From positions 1 through 64,000 of the forward strand of contig JACKIQ010000001.1 in the NCBI GenBank assembly GCA_020638365.1: a stretch of 64,000 nucleotides of DNA. Direction: 5' to 3'. This DNA comes from Rhodospirillales bacterium. Lineage in GTDB: Bacteria; Pseudomonadota; Alphaproteobacteria; Micavibrionales; Micavibrionaceae. A program made the position numbers and the translations under genes. Under the pieces are notes generated by a model that made no database searches, was not told where the DNA came from, and saw nothing but the letters and a program-made list of their open reading frames with translations. This document shows positions 1 to 8,826 of this stretch, one piece after another; positions within the stretch are counted from its first letter, which is position 1, and each line of letters opens with the position of its first letter.

Positions 1-175
1 GGCGCAGTTCCGCGCTGCTTTCGGAAGAAAGCGAGTAGCGCATAAGGATTACGCTGCGGTTTTTTTTCTTTTGAAATCCGCGGTAATAGCGGCGCGGAGA
101 GACATCCCGCGGCAGCGGCACAAATGATTCGCACCCAAGCTCGCCTGCCAGCGCCGAAACATCCTCATCCATCAT
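1..175 (-). CDS. Aminoglycoside-phosphotransferase-like kinase, partial
   Basis: Only the first 58 codons are inside the window; the gene continues past base 1. The start is one of two adjacent ATG codons at 175 and 172. Residues include D-V-S-P-R-R-Y-Y-R followed by a basic stretch and V-I-L-M. This resembles the N-terminal nucleotide-binding lobe of the APH/AmgK-type phosphotransferases found in alphaproteobacteria, which phosphorylate amino sugars such as N-acetylmuramate. It starts 4 nt after the stop of the upstream same-strand gene, so the two are probably co-transcribed. The catalytic loop is out of view, so the family call rests on the N-terminus only. Confidence 0.5.
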   Translation of the reverse strand, partial: MMDEDVSALAGELGCESFVPLPRDVSPRRYYRGFQKKKNRSVILMRYSLSSESSAELR

Positions 176-178
176 GAA

Positions 179-628
179 TCAGGTCTTGTCCGTTTTCGAT
201 TTCTTTTTTTGCGCGCCGCCCGCCATTTTCATAATCGCATCGACATGGCGGCGTGAGGCCTGCCCCCGTTTGACCGGCGGGGCGCCCGCTTCCTGCCCGA
301 ATATTGTCGCATCGGAGGCAGCGACGGCTCTTAGCAGTTCCATGCCGAAATCCTCAACCTTTCCGGCGCGTTGTCCGGGGGCATTTTTTCCTGCGAGTTC
401 TGGTTTTTGTCCTGTTTCTTCCTGAGCGGGACTCTCCGTCCGACCCGAGAGGACGCGGTCGATATTGTATGAAATGATCCCGTCGAGGTGCGGACGCGCC
501 AGAGCATGGAGAAGCTTGGCGTCCTCATATGTCCATGCGATGAGTTGCTGGCGGGCGAGGTTTTTGTTTCCCCCGGCTTTTTTCAGCGCTTCGCGAATGC
601 GGTTTTGCAAATAAAGGCGTGACGACAT
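179..628 (-). CDS. Conserved hypothetical protein, about 149 aa
   Basis: I do not recognise a named family. The N-terminal 65 residues are well ordered and helical (Y-L-Q-N-R-I-R-E-A-L-K-K-A-G-G). The middle is Gln/Pro/Ala-rich and probably disordered, and the C-terminus is a lysine-rich tail (Q-K-K-K-S-K-T-D-K-T). The ATG at 628 is chosen over a TTG six codons upstream because AGGA lies about 7 nt before it. There is no signal peptide or membrane segment, so it is probably cytosolic. It lies between mfd and the phosphotransferase on the same strand, with 84 nt separating it from the mfd stop. Confidence 0.6.
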   Translation of the reverse strand: MSSRLYLQNRIREALKKAGGNKNLARQQLIAWTYEDAKLLHALARPHLDGIISYNIDRVLSGRTESPAQEETGQKPELAGKNAPGQRAGKVEDFGMELLRAVAASDATIFGQEAGAPPVKRGQASRRHVDAIMKMAGGAQKKKSKTDKT

Positions 629-712
629 CTGGAATCCTGTCTTCAAACGAGCTTCAGCATGGCACAGTTTGGCGAAAACGCCAAATTTTTATGTCATCCC
701 ATCCCCGCGAAA

Positions 713-3700
713 TTATGCGCTACCGGGCAATCCGGCAAGTTCTCCCAGCATGCTTTGCACGCCCTTTACCCTCTGGTCGACCCTTTCCCATGTGCGCGTG
801 ACGGCCAGCTTCTGGTCCGGGCGCAAGCGAACCGTGCCGCGCTGCTCCGTCATCCATTTCATTAAGGCCGGAATGTCGGGCGGGGAATTATTGTGGAAGG
901 ATATGACCGCGCCTTTCGGTCCGGCATCAACCTGCGATATCCCGGCTTTTCGGCACATCTGCTTAATCTTGAGGATGTCGAGCAGGTTTTCCACCTCGGG
1001 GGGGACCGGGCCGAAACGGTCGATCAGTTCGGCGGCGAAAGATTCGATGTCCTGCGGTTCCACAAGGTCGCTCAGGCGGCGATACAGATTCATCCTAACA
1101 CTTAAATCCTGCACGTATGTTTCTGGAATCAAAACAGAAGTTCCCATACTGATCTGAGGCGACCACTGTTCCTCCAAGCGACTGTCCGGATCAACGCCCG
1201 CGCCCTGCCTGGCCGCGGCGACCGCTTCCTCAAGCATCTGCTGGTACAGTTCAACCCCGATTTCCCGGATATGACCGGACTGGCTCTCGCCCAGAAGGTT
1301 ACCTGCGCCACGAATATCCATGTCGTGGCTGGCGAGCTGGAATCCGGACCCCAGCGTATCTAAAGTCTCAAGAACCTCCAGACGACGCAATGCGTTCGGG
1401 TTCAGGGCCGTGCCGGGACGGTAGGTCATATACGCGAAGCCGCGCTGTTTGGAACGTCCGATTCGTCCCCGAATCTGGTAAAGCTGGGCCAACCCGAACA
1501 TATCGGCGCGGTGAACGATCATCGTGTTGGCGGTGGGGATGTCGATTCCGCTCTCGATGATATTCGTGGCCAGAAGTATGCCATAGAGACCTTCATAGAA
1601 CGCCTCCATCCGTTCTTCGAGTTCGGCAGGCGTGAGCTGGCCGTGAGCAGAGATAAAACGGATTTCCGGGACCAAATCCTTTAACTCTTCCTCTATTTCC
1701 GCGATGTCTGCGATACGCGGAACGACGTAGAAGCTCTGGCCGCCGCGGTAATGTTCGCGCAGCAAGGCATCGCGAACGACAACAGGATCGTACGGCATGA
1801 CAAAAGTCCTAACGGCGAGCCTGTCCACCGGCGGGGTCGTTATGAGGCTCATTTCCTTAACCCCGGTCAGCGACATTTGAAGGGTGCGCGGGATCGGCGT
1901 TGCAGTCAGGGTGAGGACGTGAACGCTTTCCTTCAAGGTCTTGAGCTTTTCCTTCTGCTTCACGCCGAAGCGCTGTTCCTCGTCCACAATCAACAGGCCG
2001 AGATTGCGGAATTTAATACCCTTGCCAAGAAGAGCGTGCGTGCCGATGACAATCTGCACGGAGCCGTCTGAAAGCCCTTCCTTCGTTTTTTTTGCGTCTG
2101 CGGCAATGACGAGTCGTGAGAGCTGTTCAACCCTTATACCTGTTCCTGAAAAGCGTTTTACAAAGTTGTGGTAATGCTGCCTTGCCAGAAGAGTGGTGGG
2201 GACGATCAGAGCAACCTGAACCCCGGACAAAGACGCAGCAAAAGCAGCACGGATTGCTACTTCGGTCTTGCCGAAACCGACATCGCCGCAAATGAGGCGA
2301 TCCATCGGGTGATCCGTGGCCAGATCGTCCAGAACGTCTTTAATTGCGCGTTCCTGATCCTCGGTTTCCTGATAGGGGAATTTCGCAGCAAATTCATCCA
2401 TGACGTCTTTGGAAACATGCAGCATCTCCGCTTTTTTCAAAATACGCTGAGCTGCTATCTTCAGGAGTTGATCGGCCATGATCATCAGGTCTTTTTTCGC
2501 GCGGGCCTTGCGTGCCTGCCATCCTGCACCGCCGAGCCTGTCGAGTTCTACCTTTCCTTCCTCGCTGCCAAAACGGGAGAGGACCTCCATATTCTCCACG
2601 GGAACAAATAGACGGTCGCCGCCCGCGTATTCGAGTTTCAGGCAATCATGCACTGTTCCGGCAGCCTTGACCGTTTCGAGTTGAACAAACCGACCGATCC
2701 CGTGATCGACATGAACGACAAGATCGCCGGGAGAAAGGCTTGAGACCTCACGCAGGAAATTATCGGCTTTCTTGCGCGACTTCGCCTTTCTAACCAAGCG
2801 GTCGCCCAGGATATCCTGCTCGGTTATCACTGCAATATCATGCGCAGCAAAACCATGCTCAAGCCCCAGTATTGCAACTCCTATGCGCCCCGGTCGGAGG
2901 GCTTTCAGCTCCTTCTCGCTTGCACAATTTTCCAGAGGGCCGATGCCGGCATGATCCATAAGACCGGAGAGCCTCTGCCTCGAACCCTCGCCGTAAGAGG
3001 CGATCATCACCTTCTTCTGCTGTTCTTGAAGGCCTTTAACATGCTCCTTCAGGGCGGCAAAAACATCGCCGTCCGCCTGAGCGCGGATATCGGAGAAATC
3101 GCGTCCTTTCCTCGCCTCGTCCTGCGGAATTTTCTCCACCCCCGGCGCACCGAAGGGAGAGCATTCCCGCGCATGCTGCGTGAGCGCTTCCCACTCCTCC
3201 TCTTCAAGGTAAAGAGCGGCTACCGGTAGCGGGTGATAGGCGGGCGCCGATGGCTGCGCCTCGCCCCCCTTTTTAGTTCCTGTCTTTTTTTGCGTCGCCT
3301 CCTGCAGCATCCTGCGGGAATTACAGAAGTCACGAACTTGCGCCAGCCTTTCCCGGTATGCGTCGCTGACGTGCATATCCATCGTCACTTCGCAGTCGCC
3401 GGCATAATCAAACACCGTTTCCATACGATCGTGGAATAAAGGAAGCCAGTGCTCCATGCCGCTATGCTTGCGGCCGTGAGAAACGGATTCATAGACAGGG
3501 TCGGCGGTCGATTGCGCGCCAAAATATTCGCGGTAAGATTTACGGAATCTTGATACTGAGTCTTCATCAAGAAAAAACTCGTTCGCCGGCAAAAGCTTAA
3601 ATTCCTCCACCCCTTTTTCAGGAACCGTGCGTTGTGAAACGGGATCGAATTCTCTGATGGATTCAATTTCATCGCCAAACAAATCGATTCGTAACGGATT

Positions 3701-4255
3701 TTCAAAGGCGGCGGGGAAAAGGTCGATGATACCGCCGCGGAGGGCGAACTCTCCCGTTTCGCGGACGGTTTCCGTCCTCATGTATCCACTTTGGACGAGA
3801 AATGCCTGAAGCCTGCCCATATCCAGTTTTTCACCGCTTTTAGCCGAGAATGCGGCCTGCTTCAGGCTCCCGGAAGGCATTACCCTTTGTATTGCCGCGT
3901 TCAAACTGACCAGAAAGATGCGCGGAACCCTTTCTTTTTGCTCTTTCCATTGCAGAAGCGCGTTCAGAGCCGATACACGAGCGGTCACGATGTCGGTATG
4001 AGGAGAAACGCGGTCATACGGCAGGCAATCCCACGCCGGAAGCGTTAGCGTTTTCACGTCCGGCGCAAAAAATGCCACTTGCTCAGCCAAGGACGACAGG
4101 CGCGCTCCATCCATGGTTATGTGAACCAGAATCCGGTCCTCCGGCATGATCTTGCGGGCCTTTTGCGCCAATATGCGGGCGTCGTGCCCTTCCGGTGCGC
4201 CGTAAATGACGGGGCGGGCTTCGGGAAACACCTTTTTTTCAACCTGATTATTCAC
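713..4255 (-). CDS. mfd: Transcription-repair coupling factor Mfd
   Basis: Mfd displaces RNA polymerase stalled at DNA lesions and recruits UvrA. The 1180 residues match the family's usual length and order: UvrB-like N-terminal region, RNA-polymerase-interaction domain (around V-V-H-V-D-H-G-I-G-R), RecG-like translocase and C-terminal TRCF domain. Visible motor motifs are Walker A G-D-V-G-F-G-K-T, DEEQ in I-V-D-E-E-Q-R-F-G-V-K and T-A-T-P-I-P-R-T. The start is GTG at 4255, with an AGAGAG ribosome site. In many alphaproteobacteria sdhE directly precedes mfd on the same strand; here btaA, btaB and a DUF2314 gene lie between them in the opposite orientation. Confidence 0.97.
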   Translation of the reverse strand: MNNQVEKKVFPEARPVIYGAPEGHDARILAQKARKIMPEDRILVHITMDGARLSSLAEQVAFFAPDVKTLTLPAWDCLPYDRVSPHTDIVTARVSALNALLQWKEQKERVPRIFLVSLNAAIQRVMPSGSLKQAAFSAKSGEKLDMGRLQAFLVQSGYMRTETVRETGEFALRGGIIDLFPAAFENPLRIDLFGDEIESIREFDPVSQRTVPEKGVEEFKLLPANEFFLDEDSVSRFRKSYREYFGAQSTADPVYESVSHGRKHSGMEHWLPLFHDRMETVFDYAGDCEVTMDMHVSDAYRERLAQVRDFCNSRRMLQEATQKKTGTKKGGEAQPSAPAYHPLPVAALYLEEEEWEALTQHARECSPFGAPGVEKIPQDEARKGRDFSDIRAQADGDVFAALKEHVKGLQEQQKKVMIASYGEGSRQRLSGLMDHAGIGPLENCASEKELKALRPGRIGVAILGLEHGFAAHDIAVITEQDILGDRLVRKAKSRKKADNFLREVSSLSPGDLVVHVDHGIGRFVQLETVKAAGTVHDCLKLEYAGGDRLFVPVENMEVLSRFGSEEGKVELDRLGGAGWQARKARAKKDLMIMADQLLKIAAQRILKKAEMLHVSKDVMDEFAAKFPYQETEDQERAIKDVLDDLATDHPMDRLICGDVGFGKTEVAIRAAFAASLSGVQVALIVPTTLLARQHYHNFVKRFSGTGIRVEQLSRLVIAADAKKTKEGLSDGSVQIVIGTHALLGKGIKFRNLGLLIVDEEQRFGVKQKEKLKTLKESVHVLTLTATPIPRTLQMSLTGVKEMSLITTPPVDRLAVRTFVMPYDPVVVRDALLREHYRGGQSFYVVPRIADIAEIEEELKDLVPEIRFISAHGQLTPAELEERMEAFYEGLYGILLATNIIESGIDIPTANTMIVHRADMFGLAQLYQIRGRIGRSKQRGFAYMTYRPGTALNPNALRRLEVLETLDTLGSGFQLASHDMDIRGAGNLLGESQSGHIREIGVELYQQMLEEAVAAARQGAGVDPDSRLEEQWSPQISMGTSVLIPETYVQDLSVRMNLYRRLSDLVEPQDIESFAAELIDRFGPVPPEVENLLDILKIKQMCRKAGISQVDAGPKGAVISFHNNSPPDIPALMKWMTEQRGTVRLRPDQKLAVTRTWERVDQRVKGVQSMLGELAGLPGSA

Positions 4256-4359
4256 AAAACTCTCTGCTTATGCGCCGAATTGCTATTTGCCATGCCGTGT
4301 TTTTTTATATATAGGTTTCTGTCTATTTCAAGGGATACAAAGGCCAAGGACACTAGGAT

Positions 4360-5646
4360 ATGAGCGCTGAAGCCACAGCCGAGAAGGACGATAAGACGGT
4401 CGCCAACAAACAGCTCCTTAAAGACGCCGTTCACGGGCACGGACACAAGGCCGTTTCCAAGCGTGGATTGCAGGACCGCCTTTTTACGCTGATGTTCAGC
4501 GGGTTCGTCTATCCGCAAATCTGGGAAGACCCGGAGGTCGACATCGAGGCGATGCAGATCGGCCCGAACTCGCGGATCATGACGATCTGTTCCGGGGGAT
4601 GCAACGTTTTAAACTATCTTACGGAGAGTCCTAAGTCCATTCATGCGATTGATCTGAATCCTGCGCATGTCGCGCTTGGCCGTCTGAAGCTGGCGGCACT
4701 CAAGCACCTGCCTGACTACGAAAGTTTCTTCCTGTTTTTCGGTCACGCGGATTCGCCCAAGAATATCGAGAATTACGACCGATACATTGCGCCAAACCTT
4801 GACCAGTATACGCGCGATTTCTGGGAAAAGAGGACGCTGCGCCACGGGCGGCGGATCAATTTCTTCCGCAAAAATCTCTATAAGCGGGGCTTGCTGGGAA
4901 GCTTTATCGCGACCGTGCATCTTCTTTCCAAGCTCTACGGTCAGGACCCGCGTGACATTCTGAAGGCCCGCACCCGGGACGAGCAGAAAGCGATTTTCGA
5001 CCGGACTCTGGGGCCACTGTTCGATAAATGGCTGGTGCGCAAGCTATGCAATATGCCCGTCTCCCTTTACGGGTTGGGGATACCGCCGGCACAGTTCGAT
5101 GAGCTTAGCGAAGACGCGGGCGGCGACATGGCCGGGCTGCTCAAGGCGCGGCTGGAACGGATGGCTTGCGATTTCCCGATCGACACCAATTATTTTGCAT
5201 GGCAGGCTTTCGGGAGGCGCTACGATACCGAAAAGCGTAAAGCGATACCGCGCTACCTCATGGAAGAGCATTATGAAACGCTTAAAAACAACGCTTCCCG
5301 CGCACAGATCATCCATGCGTCGATTACCGATTTTCTGGCCGATCAGGGCAAAGAGAGCTTTGAAAACTATGTTTTTCTCGACGCGCAGGACTGGATGACC
5401 GACAAGCAGCTTACAGAGCTGTGGTCAGAGGTCGCGCGAACAGCGGCGCCCAATGCGCGCGTTATTTTCCGAACGGCCGGAACCGACAGCCCGTTAACGC
5501 AGTCCCTGCCCTCCGACCTTCTTGGTCTTTGGGATTACAATGCGGACCGTTCCTCCGAGGCGGTTGCGAAAGATCGTTCATCCATCTATGGCGGGTTTCA
5601 TACCTATGCCCAGAGGGCATCACAGAGAAAAAAGGCCGCCGCCTAA
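4360..5646 (+). CDS. btaA: Betaine lipid synthase BtaA (SAM:diacylglycerol 3-amino-3-carboxypropyltransferase)
   Basis: BtaA transfers the 3-amino-3-carboxypropyl group of S-adenosylmethionine to diacylglycerol, making diacylglyceryl-homoserine, the precursor of the phosphorus-free lipid DGTS. The 428-residue protein (DUF3419 family) shows the N-terminal F-V-Y-P-Q-I-W-E-D-P signature, a SAM site C-S-G-G-C-N-V-L-N-Y followed by I-D-L-N-P-A-H, and the late F-L-D-A-Q-D-W motif. btaB follows 19 nt downstream on the same strand, completing the pathway. In known bacteria the pair is induced by phosphate limitation through PhoB; upstream I see only one weak CTGTC-like half-site, so that control is not shown here. 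Confidence 0.93.
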   Translation: MSAEATAEKDDKTVANKQLLKDAVHGHGHKAVSKRGLQDRLFTLMFSGFVYPQIWEDPEVDIEAMQIGPNSRIMTICSGGCNVLNYLTESPKSIHAIDLNPAHVALGRLKLAALKHLPDYESFFLFFGHADSPKNIENYDRYIAPNLDQYTRDFWEKRTLRHGRRINFFRKNLYKRGLLGSFIATVHLLSKLYGQDPRDILKARTRDEQKAIFDRTLGPLFDKWLVRKLCNMPVSLYGLGIPPAQFDELSEDAGGDMAGLLKARLERMACDFPIDTNYFAWQAFGRRYDTEKRKAIPRYLMEEHYETLKNNASRAQIIHASITDFLADQGKESFENYVFLDAQDWMTDKQLTELWSEVARTAAPNARVIFRTAGTDSPLTQSLPSDLLGLWDYNADRSSEAVAKDRSSIYGGFHTYAQRASQRKKAAA

Positions 5647-5664
5647 ACATCAGGGTTTTTTTGC

Positions 5665-6339
5665 ATGAGCAGCACCCTCAAGCACAGTGAAGAACAAGCC
5701 CGGCAAAGCATGGACCGCATGTACCGCCGGACACGACACATTTACGATGCGTCCCGTAAATATTATTTGCTGGGCCGGGATATTTTGATTGACCGCCTGC
5801 GTCCCTCTGCCGGGCAGAGTGTGTGCGAAGTCGGGTGCGGCACGGCGCGCAACCTGATCTGCATGCAAAAGAAATACCCGCAGGCACGGTTTTTCGGTCT
5901 TGACGCTTCCGAGGAAATGCTGAAAACCGCGCAGGCGAAATTACTGCGCGAGGGTGCGGCAGATAAAATTTCACTCAAGCAAGGGTTTTCGCAGACTTTC
6001 GATCCCGAGGCGCTTTTCGGTCTTGAAAAGCCTTTAGACACAATTGTCTTTTCCTACGCGCTTTCGATTATCCCTCCGTGGCAGGAATCCATCGACCATG
6101 CGCTTGATCTGCTGCCTTCCGGAGGAGAAATCCATATTGTTGATTTTGGGGGACAGGAGGGCCTGCCCTCTTTTTTCCGCGCCTTTCTTTTCTGGTGGCT
6201 CAGACTTTTCCACGTTTATCACAAGCCTGAAATCCTTGACTACCTCAAGGCTCTTGAAGCGCGGGGCAAGGGTACGCTTAAATATGAACCCCTTTTCCGC
6301 GGATATGCCTACCGGGCTGTATTTACTAAAATATCCTGA
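5665..6339 (+). CDS. btaB: Betaine lipid N-methyltransferase BtaB
   Basis: This class I SAM methyltransferase of 224 residues sits directly behind btaA. BtaB methylates diacylglyceryl-homoserine three times to give DGTS. Motif I is V-C-E-V-G-C-G-T-A-R-N, followed by the acidic ribose-binding position in F-G-L-D-A-S-E-E-M and a post-motif I-V-D-F-G-G. The N-terminal R-M-Y-R-R-T-R-H-I-Y-D-A-S-R-K-Y-Y stretch is typical of BtaB. No signal peptide or membrane helix is seen; it probably works at the inner face of the inner membrane. The methyltransferase fold alone would be ambiguous, but its position next to btaA makes the call strong. Confidence 0.9.
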   Translation: MSSTLKHSEEQARQSMDRMYRRTRHIYDASRKYYLLGRDILIDRLRPSAGQSVCEVGCGTARNLICMQKKYPQARFFGLDASEEMLKTAQAKLLREGAADKISLKQGFSQTFDPEALFGLEKPLDTIVFSYALSIIPPWQESIDHALDLLPSGGEIHIVDFGGQEGLPSFFRAFLFWWLRLFHVYHKPEILDYLKALEARGKGTLKYEPLFRGYAYRAVFTKIS

Positions 6340-6397
6340 TATAAAGACAAGAGGCGTCTTTCATTAACGGCGTAAAAGGGTTCACCAGGGGGAGATT

Positions 6398-6898
6398 GTG
6401 GCCTTTATACTGATCACGTTGGTCGTTTCGGCGCTCGGGCTCTTTGTCTGCCTGAATAGCGTTTCACCCCGCCCTGAATTTGCACCGCTTTTGACGGACC
6501 CAGACGACCCGCTCATGATCGAGGCGGAGGAGAAGGCCCGTTCCAGCCTTGACGCTTTTTTCGAGCTCTTTGAAAAATTCCCCGACCATGCGCTGGTCAA
6601 GCTTTATTTCGTCTCCAATACGGAGCAGGTGGAGCATCTTTGGGCCGAGGTTATTGAACGCGAGGGCGAGGAAAATTTGCGCGTGCGGCTGGTCACACCG
6701 CCAGTCACGCATAAAGGCCAGCTTGACCGTCTTTACACCTGCACCCTTTCCGATATCGAAGACTGGGCCGTTCAGGACGACAGCAACAACATCTATGGCG
6801 GGTATTCCGAGCGCGCGATGTTCAAGATCGCGGAGAGGGAAGGTGTCGTCCTTCCCAAAAAGCTGATGTCCCGGAAAAACCTTTACCGGGATCCGTAG
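6398..6898 (+). CDS. DUF2314 (YegJ-like) protein with N-terminal membrane segment
   Basis: This 166-residue protein begins with a hydrophobic segment (A-F-I-L-I-T-L-V-V-S-A-L-G-L-F-V), probably a membrane anchor or signal. The remainder matches the DUF2314 pattern: an acidic helical part (A-R-S-S-L-D-A-F-F-E-L-F), then V-K-L-Y-F and a C-terminal D-W-A-V-Q-D-D with G-G-Y-S. The start is GTG at 6398, preceded by GGGGGA. The biochemical role of the family is not known. It follows btaB by 58 nt and may share its transcript; it converges on sdhE. Confidence 0.7.
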   Translation: MAFILITLVVSALGLFVCLNSVSPRPEFAPLLTDPDDPLMIEAEEKARSSLDAFFELFEKFPDHALVKLYFVSNTEQVEHLWAEVIEREGEENLRVRLVTPPVTHKGQLDRLYTCTLSDIEDWAVQDDSNNIYGGYSERAMFKIAEREGVVLPKKLMSRKNLYRDP

Positions 6899-6912
6899 CA
6901 TTACCGCTCCTG

Positions 6913-7200
6913 TTACGGCAACGGGGGGCGGTGGCCTATAATTTTTTGCAGCATATCGTCGACAACATTCGCCGGAGGCTCCGAGGCTCCTGTGATCCAG
7001 CTATAGAGATCCGGGTCACTGTGGCCTAAAATGCGTTCATATTGATCCAGTTCGCTTTCCGTGAAGCGCCGAATATACGCATCAGCGAAGCTGCCCAAAA
7101 TGAGGTCCATTTCCTTCGTGCCGCGATGCCAGGACCGGAAGATCAGCCGTTTTCTTCGGTTTTCCAGCAGATCTTCTGAACCGTCTTGATTCTGCTTCAT
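6913..7200 (-). CDS. sdhE: FAD assembly factor SdhE
   Basis: SdhE (DUF339, yeast Sdh5 family) promotes covalent flavinylation of the succinate dehydrogenase flavoprotein subunit. The 95-residue product has the diagnostic R-S-W-H-R-G-T-K-E-M-D-L-I-L-G-S-F-A-D stretch, containing the functional RGxxE motif. Further signatures are Y-E-R-I-L and D-P-D-L-Y-S-W-I-T-G. ATG at 7200 is preferred over ATG at 7254 because the upstream codons add residues absent from the family. It lies between mfd and recG, its usual genomic setting in alphaproteobacteria, and is transcribed away from recG. Confidence 0.9.
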   Translation of the reverse strand: MKQNQDGSEDLLENRRKRLIFRSWHRGTKEMDLILGSFADAYIRRFTESELDQYERILGHSDPDLYSWITGASEPPANVVDDMLQKIIGHRPPLP

Positions 7201-7252
7201 GCACAGTTTACCCTTTTTTACAATCATTACAGCATAACAGGACGACCGCATC

Positions 7253-7846
7253 ATGAAAGGGTTTTTAAAAGAGCATTTTGTTCTGATCGCGGGGCTGGCG
7301 CTGCCGCTTTTCCTGTCAGCGGTGTTCTTTTTCTCTGCGAATTTTCCGATGAATGCGATCGACCCGCCGCGCTATGCGGCTGTTTTCGTCCATGAATATT
7401 ATTACCGGAACAATCCCGATTACCCTTACAAGGTTGATATCAACGAAAAGGGATACGCTGAATTTCACTATTACCCGGTTACTGACGAAAAGCTCAGGAA
7501 CTGGAATTTACCTGCAGTCTATCTCTATGAACCGAAAAAAAGGAAAGTCAGGAGGATCGAACTGCCGAAGATTCCTGATTTTAAGTCCGAAGCCACGCTT
7601 CCCATTGCGGATCTGGAGGGGGTTAAGATCAATACTTCGAAGACCAGTCCGGACGGATTTACCTTCGTTCAGGACTACAAGGGAAGCGGGAATATCATGA
7701 CGCATCTGTTTGGCGGAGGGTATTCCGGAGGCTACAGGTATTTTTTCGTCAAAGAAAGCCATCGTTTCCCGATCGAGTTTGAAACTTCTCCTTTTTACGG
7801 GAACGGCGACCTGATCGGCTGGGTCGTGGATGAAGATACGCCATGA
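7253..7846 (+). CDS. Hypothetical membrane-anchored or exported protein
   Basis: I do not recognise the family. The 197 residues start with a lysine-containing n-region and a long hydrophobic helix (V-L-I-A-G-L-A-L-P-L-F-L-S-A-V-F-F-F), which could be an uncleaved anchor or signal peptide. A tyrosine-rich, probably beta-sheet periplasmic domain follows. The stop overlaps the start of the next gene by 4 nt (ATGA), so it is translationally coupled to the DUF2157-like membrane protein and the two products may work together. It is read divergently from sdhE across a short gap. Confidence 0.65.
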   Translation: MKGFLKEHFVLIAGLALPLFLSAVFFFSANFPMNAIDPPRYAAVFVHEYYYRNNPDYPYKVDINEKGYAEFHYYPVTDEKLRNWNLPAVYLYEPKKRKVRRIELPKIPDFKSEATLPIADLEGVKINTSKTSPDGFTFVQDYKGSGNIMTHLFGGGYSGGYRYFFVKESHRFPIEFETSPFYGNGDLIGWVVDEDTP

Positions 7847-8823
7847 GATATCCGCAGCCTGATACACACTCCAAAGAGAGCAAAGCGCAGGCGCTGGAGC
7901 AGATCGGCACCCTTGCCCGTGAGCACGGGATTACGCTGGACGAGATCGGGGCGCATCTAACCCGCGTCAGCCTCAAGGACAAAAGTTCCACGTGGCTGAC
8001 ACGCCTTTTGGGTTATGTCGGGGCTGTGTTTGTTTTTGGCGGGCTTGCCTTGTATATGGCGATGATCTGGGACGATCTTAACAGCGGCGCACGGGTCATT
8101 ATTACGTTCGGACCCGGGATCGTCGCTTTTATGATGGGGATTATCACGCTGAAAGACGAGAGGTTCAAGGCCGCCTCCACTCCCCTGTTCCTCAAAGCCT
8201 CTATTCTGCAGCCGCTGGGCATGTTCGTATTCCTTGATGAATATTCCGAAGGGGACGACACGCAGCTTGCGGCGCTGATCGTTTTCGGAATCCTAGCCGT
8301 TCAATACTCTCTTAGTTTTCTGGGTTTCCGGCGCACGTCATTGCTGTTCTTCGGATATATCTTTTACAACGCCTTTGCAGGAATTCTTATGGATCGCTGC
8401 GAGGTCGACGAGGATGTCTTCGGCGTGGGCATGAGCCTGTCGGTCCTAATGGTCGCATGGAGCATCGACCGCAGCATACACAAGCCGATTGCCGCGTTCT
8501 GGTACTTTATCGGTGGACTCGGTCTGATCTGGTCGGTTTACGATATCGTCGACCATTCTCCTTCGGATATTGTGCTTCTTCCCGTTTCGATTTTTATGAT
8601 GTGGGTCAGCGTCAGGATGCACAGCAGAACCTTGCTGCTCGTAGGCACATTCGGTCTTCTTGGCTTCCTGACGTACTATACGGACGAATATTTCAAAGAT
8701 GTCACCGGGTGGCCTATTGCGCTGATGCTTATGGGGCTTTTGCTTATCGGCATCAGTTATACTGCGGTTCAGTTAAGCCACAAGATCAAGCGCGATACAG
8801 CATTACTTCCGCCTGAAGGGTGA
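7843..8823 (+). CDS. DUF2157-like polytopic membrane protein
   Basis: This is a 326-residue integral membrane protein. An N-terminal soluble segment of about 50 residues (I-G-T-L-A-R-E-H-G-I-T-L-D-E-I) precedes about eight hydrophobic helices, starting with L-L-G-Y-V-G-A-V-F-V-F-G-G-L-A-L-Y. The soluble N-terminus followed by serial helices in pairs resembles the DUF2157 group; no enzymatic motif is visible. It is coupled to the upstream anchored protein by a 4-nt overlap. recG starts 3 nt after its stop, so all three may form one transcript. Confidence 0.65.
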   Translation: MRYPQPDTHSKESKAQALEQIGTLAREHGITLDEIGAHLTRVSLKDKSSTWLTRLLGYVGAVFVFGGLALYMAMIWDDLNSGARVIITFGPGIVAFMMGIITLKDERFKAASTPLFLKASILQPLGMFVFLDEYSEGDDTQLAALIVFGILAVQYSLSFLGFRRTSLLFFGYIFYNAFAGILMDRCEVDEDVFGVGMSLSVLMVAWSIDRSIHKPIAAFWYFIGGLGLIWSVYDIVDHSPSDIVLLPVSIFMMWVSVRMHSRTLLLVGTFGLLGFLTYYTDEYFKDVTGWPIALMLMGLLLIGISYTAVQLSHKIKRDTALLPPEG

Positions 8824-8826
8824 GGG

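Noticed and set aside
4319..4326. Possible PhoB half-site before btaA
   Set aside because: Only one CTGTC-like element; the second 7-nt repeat at 11-nt spacing is missing.
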